DNA of 64,000 nt from contig NZ_FOKP01000023.1 of NCBI RefSeq assembly GCF_900112185.1, positions 1 through 64,000 of the forward strand, written 5' to 3'. Positions 61,160-64,000 of the stretch are shown here, piece after piece. The position numbers were made by a program, and so were the translations under genes. This DNA is from Allobosea sp. CRIB-10. Its GTDB lineage: Bacteria > Pseudomonadota > Alphaproteobacteria > Rhizobiales > Beijerinckiaceae. Each line of letters opens with the position of its first letter. The stretch's first letter is position 1. The notes below the pieces were generated by a model. The model was not told the DNA's origin, ran no database searches, and was given only the letters and a program-made list of their open reading frames with translations.

Positions 61160-61414
61160 ATGAACGCCAAGGTCGAGGAAGGCATGGAGGTCATCGGCGC
61201 CGACGGCGTCCATGTCGGGACGGTGGATCGCGTCGAAGGGGAGCGCATCAAGCTGAAGAAGAGCGACTCCTACGGCCGGCATGAGGGCCATCACCACTAC
61301 ATCGAGCTCGGCTTCGTCGCCGGCGTCGAAGGCGACAAGGTGCGCCTCTCCGCCAATGCCGACATCGCCGTGACGCTGGAGGAGGAGGCATCGGGCAAGC
61401 CGGTCGACCTCTGA
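61160..61414 (+). CDS. DUF2171-family small protein
   Basis: 84 residues. It follows the DUF2171 pattern: VEEGMEVIGADGVHVGTVDRVEGERIKL, then SDSYGRHEGHHHYIELGFV, with a PRC-barrel-like small sheet. The run of His near residue 40 is typical. Function is unknown; family members are often stress-linked in alphaproteobacteria. It stands alone between the aldolase and peroxidase genes. GAAGGA precedes the ATG. Confidence 0.82.
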   Translation: MNAKVEEGMEVIGADGVHVGTVDRVEGERIKLKKSDSYGRHEGHHHYIELGFVAGVEGDKVRLSANADIAVTLEEEASGKPVDL

Positions 61415-61633
61415 CGGTTCCGGCCTCGGCCCAGATTTGCGCCCACCCGGCGTGATCGCGTCCCTCCCGGTCGCAGCTTCCGAGACATGGACCGGCTGCG
61501 CTGACGGCTGCCCGGCCTCGGCTTTCCGCTGGAGGCTTTGCCGAATCCCTTCCCATGGTCGCTTTGCCGCGCGATGATCGGCGTGACCATCCGGGCGACC
61601 GGCATGGCTCCGAAGGCTATCAGCAGGTCGTCC

Positions 61634-62707
61634 ATGGATTCAGGCGTGCCATCCGTCGTCCCGCAGCCGGTTGCGGCGGCATTGACGCGTTCCGCGATCT
61701 TCCTGGTGGTGACGATCAATCCCGGCAGCGCAGCCGAGACGGCCGTGCGGGGCCTGTGCGCCGACCTGTCCGCCCTGTTGCGGGCGGTCGGCTTCCGCGA
61801 TCTGGCGGGCAATCTCTCCTGCGTCATGGCCTTCGGCTCGCAGGCCTGGGACCGGCTGTTCGACGGGCCGCGGCCGAAGGAGCTGCACCCTTTTCAGGAG
61901 ATCCGCGGCGTGCATCACGCCGTCTCGACGCCCGGCGACATCCTGTTCCACATCCGCGCGAGCAAGCGGATGGATCTGTGCTTCGAGCTGGCGCGGCAGA
62001 TCATGCTCCGGCTGGGCCGCGCCGTCACCGCCGTCGACGAGGTCCACGGCTTCAACTATTTCGACGACCGCGACCTGATCGGCTTCGTCGACGGCACCGA
62101 GAATCCCGCCGGCCCCGATGCGATCAAGGCCGCCATCATCGGCGACGAGGACGCGGCCTTCACCGGGGGCAGCTATGTCATCGTGCAGAAATATTTGCAT
62201 GACCTGACGGCCTGGGAACGCGTGCCGGTCGAGGAGCAGGAGAACATCGTCGGCCGCCACAAGCTCTCCGACATCGAGCAGCCCGACGCGCTCAAGAAGC
62301 CCTATGCGCACAATGTCCTGACCAGCATCACCGAGGATGGCGACCCCGTCGACATCCTCAGGGACAACATGCCCTTCGGCAAAGTCGGCGCTGCCGAGTT
62401 CGGCACCTATTTCATCGGCTACTCCCGCACGCCGCGGCGGATCGAGCGGATGCTGGAGAACATGTTCGTCGGTTCGCCGCCGGGCACTTACGACCGGCTG
62501 CTCGACTTCAGCCGCGCGGTCACCGGCTCGCTGTTCTTCGTGCCGACTGCGACGTTCCTCGATGCCGTAACGGCCGAGAGGGCCGCTCCGGAAGCTGGCG
62601 CACCGGCTCCCGCCGCTCCCGAGCCCGCGCCGGCATCTCCCTCCCGATCCTCCGGCGATGGCTCGCTCGGTATCGGCTCCCTGAAGAAAGAGGCAGGCCA
62701 TGAATAA
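61634..62707 (+). CDS. DyP-type peroxidase with encapsulin-targeting C-terminus
   Basis: 357 residues of the DypB class. Heme and catalytic residues: GFVDGTENP with distal Asp153, proximal His226 (PYAHNVLTS) and Arg243 (ILRDNMPF). The C-terminus is a flexible Ala/Pro-rich linker followed by DGSLGIGSLKKE, the known cargo-loading peptide that docks DyP into encapsulin shells. I chose the ATG at 61634, which gives the usual DypB start; an earlier one at 61538 adds an unrelated leader. The stop overlaps the encapsulin start by 8 nt. Confidence 0.92.
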   Translation: MDSGVPSVVPQPVAAALTRSAIFLVVTINPGSAAETAVRGLCADLSALLRAVGFRDLAGNLSCVMAFGSQAWDRLFDGPRPKELHPFQEIRGVHHAVSTPGDILFHIRASKRMDLCFELARQIMLRLGRAVTAVDEVHGFNYFDDRDLIGFVDGTENPAGPDAIKAAIIGDEDAAFTGGSYVIVQKYLHDLTAWERVPVEEQENIVGRHKLSDIEQPDALKKPYAHNVLTSITEDGDPVDILRDNMPFGKVGAAEFGTYFIGYSRTPRRIERMLENMFVGSPPGTYDRLLDFSRAVTGSLFFVPTATFLDAVTAERAAPEAGAPAPAAPEPAPASPSRSSGDGSLGIGSLKKEAGHE

Positions 62708-63506
62708 TCTGCACCGCGAGCTCGCTCCCATCTCGGAAGCCGCCTGGGCGCAGATCGAGGAGGAGGCCGCGCGCACGCTGAAGCGCTATCTGGCGGCGCG
62801 CCGGGTCGTCGATGTCGACGGGCCGAAGGGCGTGGGCTACGCCGCTGCCGGCACGGGGCATACGCGGCCGATCACGGCGCCGGCGGAGGGCATCCGCTCG
62901 CTGCTGCGCGAGGCGCAGCCTATGGTCGAGCTGCGCGTGCCCTTCACCCTGACGCGGCAGGCGATCGACGATGTCGAGCGCGGCTCGGACGATTCCGACT
63001 GGCAGCCGTTGAAGGATGCGGCGAAGACCCTCGCCTTCGCCGAGGATCGCGCCGTCTTCGACGGCTATGCCGCGGCCGGGATCGGCGGCATCCGCGCCGG
63101 CAGCAGCAACGCCGCCGTGCCGCTGCCGGAGAAGCTCGACGATTATCCGGAGGCGGTCGCCAGGGCGCTGAGCGACCTCAAGCTCGCCGGCTGCAACGGT
63201 CCCTATGCGCTGGTGCTGGGAGCGGACGCCTATCTGGCGGCGAGCGGCGGCAACGAGGAGGGCTATCCGATCTTCCACCACATCGAGTGCATCGTCGATG
63301 GCGGCGTGATCTGGGCGCCGGCGATCGAGGGCGGTTTCCTGCTCACCACCCGCGGTGGCGATTTCGAGCTCGATCTCGGCCAGGACATCTCGATCGGCTA
63401 TCTCGGCCATACCGCCACGACCGTCGAGCTCTATCTGCAGGAGAGCTTCACCTTCCGCATGCTGACCTCGGAGGCGGCGGTCGTCCTTGCGCCGCAGGGC
63501 CCGTGA
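62700..63506 (+). CDS. Family 1 encapsulin shell protein
   Basis: 268 residues with the HK97-like capsid fold. It starts MNNLHRELAPISEAAWAQIEEEA, as in Thermotoga and Rhodococcus encapsulins, with VDVDGPKGVGYAAAGTG, LREAQPMVELRVPFTLTRQAIDDVERG and the C-terminal VELYLQESFTFRMLTSEAAVVL. It self-assembles into a nanocompartment that holds the DyP peroxidase encoded just before it, forming an oxidative-stress compartment. Coupled by overlaps to both neighbours. Confidence 0.95.
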   Translation: MNNLHRELAPISEAAWAQIEEEAARTLKRYLAARRVVDVDGPKGVGYAAAGTGHTRPITAPAEGIRSLLREAQPMVELRVPFTLTRQAIDDVERGSDDSDWQPLKDAAKTLAFAEDRAVFDGYAAAGIGGIRAGSSNAAVPLPEKLDDYPEAVARALSDLKLAGCNGPYALVLGADAYLAASGGNEEGYPIFHHIECIVDGGVIWAPAIEGGFLLTTRGGDFELDLGQDISIGYLGHTATTVELYLQESFTFRMLTSEAAVVLAPQGP

Positions 63507-64000
63507 GCGCCGGGGCGGAGCATCACGTCGTCATTGTCGGCGCCGGCTTCGGCGGGCTGGAGGCGGCGCGCAATCTCGCCAGCGCTCCGGTCAGGATCAC
63601 CATGATCGACCGGCGCAACCATCATCTGTTCCAGCCGCTGCTCTATCAGGTCGCGACCGCCTCGCTGCCGACCTCGGAGATCGCCTGGCCGATCCGCTTT
63701 CTGCTGCGCGGCCACAAGAACGTCACGACCCTGCTCGGCACCGTCACTGGCGTCGAGCGGGACGGCAAGCGGGTTCTGCTGGACGGCGAGCCGCCGATCG
63801 CCTTCGACACGCTGATCCTCGCCACCGGCGCGCGCCATGCCTATTTCGGCCATGACGAATGGGAGCCCTATGCACCGGGCGTGAAGACGCTCGAGGATGC
63901 GACGCGGATCCGGCGGCGCATCCTGTCGGCCTTCGAGCAGGCGGAGTGGGAGACGGACGAGGCAAGACGGGCAGAATGGCTCACCTTCGTGATCATCGGG
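63503..64000 (+). CDS. Type II NADH dehydrogenase-like FAD oxidoreductase, 3' end outside window
   Basis: The first 166 codons from a GTG that overlaps the encapsulin stop (GTGA). The FAD site VVIVGAGFGGLEAARNL lies at the start, then RRNHHLFQPLLYQVATASL, diagnostic of NDH-2 enzymes, and DTLILATGARHAYFGHDEWE. NDH-2 passes electrons from NADH to quinone at the membrane without pumping. The coupling to encapsulin suggests co-expression with the peroxidase compartment. Truncated by the window edge. Confidence 0.88.
   Translation, partial: MSAGAEHHVVIVGAGFGGLEAARNLASAPVRITMIDRRNHHLFQPLLYQVATASLPTSEIAWPIRFLLRGHKNVTTLLGTVTGVERDGKRVLLDGEPPIAFDTLILATGARHAYFGHDEWEPYAPGVKTLEDATRIRRRILSAFEQAEWETDEARRAEWLTFVIIG

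Overview
The window is GC-rich DNA from an alphaproteobacterium, most likely a Hyphomicrobiales member close to Bosea. This rests on codon use, on dense catabolic operons each with its own transporter, on three palindromic intergenic repeat types of a kind I associate with this order, and on an ECF sigma factor paired with an NrsF-type membrane anti-sigma factor. It is inference; no rRNA or marker gene is present. I saw no tRNA, rRNA, transposase, integrase or CRISPR array.

Left part (0.1-13.3 kb, all leftward). A homoprotocatechuate (3,4-dihydroxyphenylacetate) meta-cleavage operon hpaF-E-D-G-H-R has a palindromic candidate HpaR operator before hpaF. A separate aldehyde dehydrogenase and a short phasin-like frame follow. 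Next is a cobalamin riboswitch controlling a five-gene vitamin B12 uptake operon (methyltransferase, TonB receptor, binding protein, permease, ATPase).

Sugar part (13.4-31.1 kb). A decayed fragment resembling a RuBisCO-like protein, an SDR dehydrogenase, and a divergent sugar operon (binding protein, two permeases but no ATPase, Gfo/Idh dehydrogenase, ThuA protein) lead to a LacI regulator. A second LacI regulator faces a complete family-5 (dipeptide/oligosaccharide type) ABC operon that ends with an IolB-like isomerase and a GH39 glycosidase.

The most unusual part (31.1-41.7 kb) is a two-sided cluster. Leftward are an EAD-like/trypsin protease, an all-helical protein with a possible EAD-like N-terminus, and a membrane-anchored coiled-coil protein with a STAND-type N-terminus. 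Rightward are a GH19 muramidase/M15-like peptidase fusion, an N-acetylmuramoyl-L-alanine amidase, and a 1227-residue fusion of trypsin-like protease, NUC1-type endonuclease and calcineurin-like phosphoesterase. I read this as a candidate conflict or self-killing system built from several hydrolases. An NrsF-like anti-sigma and ECF sigma pair follows, then a TPP enzyme, an OpgC-like acyltransferase, a TTC38-like protein, a small membrane protein and a YHS-domain protein.

Right part (48.9-64 kb). A leftward branched-chain-type ABC operon ends in two tandem extradiol-dioxygenase-like proteins and a class II aldolase homologue. One of the two dioxygenase-like proteins has lost all three iron ligands, and the aldolase homologue has lost all three zinc ligands. 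Opposite it run a GntR regulator, an SDR, a hydroxymuconic-semialdehyde dehydrogenase, a hydratase/decarboxylase and an HpaI-type aldolase, which together make a second meta-cleavage route. The window ends with a DUF2171 protein, a DyP peroxidase with an encapsulin-targeting tail, its encapsulin shell, and the start of a type II NADH dehydrogenase.
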